Assembly (NCBI GenBank): GCA_963978545.1
Contig: OZ021732.1
Span: 59,806,714-59,870,713, forward strand
DNA length: 64,000 nucleotides
Source of the DNA: Linyphia triangularis
Lineage: Eukaryota > Arthropoda > Arachnida > Araneae > Linyphiidae
Direction: 5' to 3'
Part shown: positions 63,501 to 64,000 of the stretch, piece after piece
Layout: every line of letters begins with the position of its first letter
Numbering within the stretch: position 1 is the stretch's first letter
Made by a program: the position numbers and the translations under genes
The notes under the pieces: model-generated
Seen by the model: only the letters and a program-made list of their open reading frames with translations
Databases searched by the model: none
Told to the model about the DNA's origin: nothing

Positions 63501-64000
63501 AACAATTTTTATAAGATATACTCTAATTTGAAAGTTTAGATAGTACAGAATGCTTGCAGTTTAATACAAATGTTTAAGACTTATTATTTTCATATTTACT
63601 TCGATTATTTTTGAACATCTTCTCAATATATTTAGTACCAGTTATTTTATTAGCAATTTAATAATACAATTTTAAAAAAGTTTTATTTTGATCACACCAC
63701 AGCCTTCTTTTGAAATATATTTCAATAAAAAGAAACGGTAACTTTTTCTCGAATACATTTAAAAAAAAAAGATAGAGCATTTTTTCGTATTCTATACCAT
63801 TTAATTTTGTTTCTATGCATTTGTTTTGTTTCTATTAATTTTGTTTCAATTTAAGACAGAATGTGTAACTTTTTGTTACACTTTTTCTTTCAGGTTTTAC
63901 AAGGTTTAATATTTTTGGGTGTAATGTGTCTATTTTTTTTAAACAAACGAGTTTACCATATCTCGCACTTGTGTTATGCATAACAAGTAATAAATTTATA
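60545..64000. other. AT-rich intergenic DNA
   Basis: No gene, transposon protein, RNA gene or clear repeat family recognised on either strand to the end of the window. Confidence 0.5.

Overview
This window looks like a stretch of an animal nuclear genome, most likely an arthropod and perhaps a spider. That is inferred from the strongly AT-rich non-coding background, the Ty3/gypsy and Tc1/mariner elements, two tRNA-derived SINE-like copies, compound microsatellites and very long A/T homopolymers. There are no operons, ribosome-binding sites, phage genes or CRISPR arrays. I found no convincing intact host protein-coding gene. Nearly all coding sequence belongs to mobile elements, and nearly all of it is broken. 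The rest reads as intergenic or intronic DNA.

Layout. 1-624: AT-rich flank with a local direct repeat and an A24 tract. 625-4041: 3' part of a Ty3/gypsy retrotransposon (pre-RT segment, reverse transcriptase/RNase H and integrase in three frames), closed by a probable 3' LTR bounded by TGTAGG and CCTACA. 4042-10344: AT-rich DNA with a small coding-like island (about 4999-5370) and one SINE-like copy (about 6248-6445, minus). 10345-13530: a nested complex. A ~200-bp satellite-like tandem repeat is interrupted by a ~1.1-kb non-autonomous element with CAGT termini and TA target sites. That element carries a CA/TA microsatellite, and next to the microsatellite sits a 1.2-kb Tc1/mariner element with perfect 30-bp inverted repeats and a transposase of the DD36E type (one frameshift).

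13531-40434: mostly featureless AT-rich DNA. It contains a few GC-richer islands with promoter- or enhancer-like motifs (15770-15860, 16320-16380, 22284-22350, 23390-23610), a second SINE-like copy (25506-25740) and several compact hairpins (19295-19373, 32119-32165, 32720-32789). 40435-41436 and 43413-45685: two more copies of the CAGT/TA family, the second split by a further insertion of about 1.3 kb. 45686-52109: AT-rich DNA with small tandem repeats.

52110-55284 holds the most distinctive object: a 3.17-kb near-perfect palindrome flanked on both sides by TTAA. Its arms are about 1.4 kb each, and its ~350-bp loop encodes, on the minus strand, a degraded but recognisably protein-like sequence. 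The arms carry a second protein-like fragment that could continue the same minus-strand gene. It is best read as a foldback-type DNA transposon of a TTAA-target superfamily (Kolobok or piggyBac-like). 55285-64000 is AT-rich with a ~35-bp minisatellite (57417-57593), two long T tracts and a GC-rich self-complementary segment (60406-60519) that could be a structured RNA or cis element.

The elements do not form a pathway. They are layers of independent insertions, and their nesting gives a relative order: satellite first, then the CAGT/TA element, then the Tc1 element.
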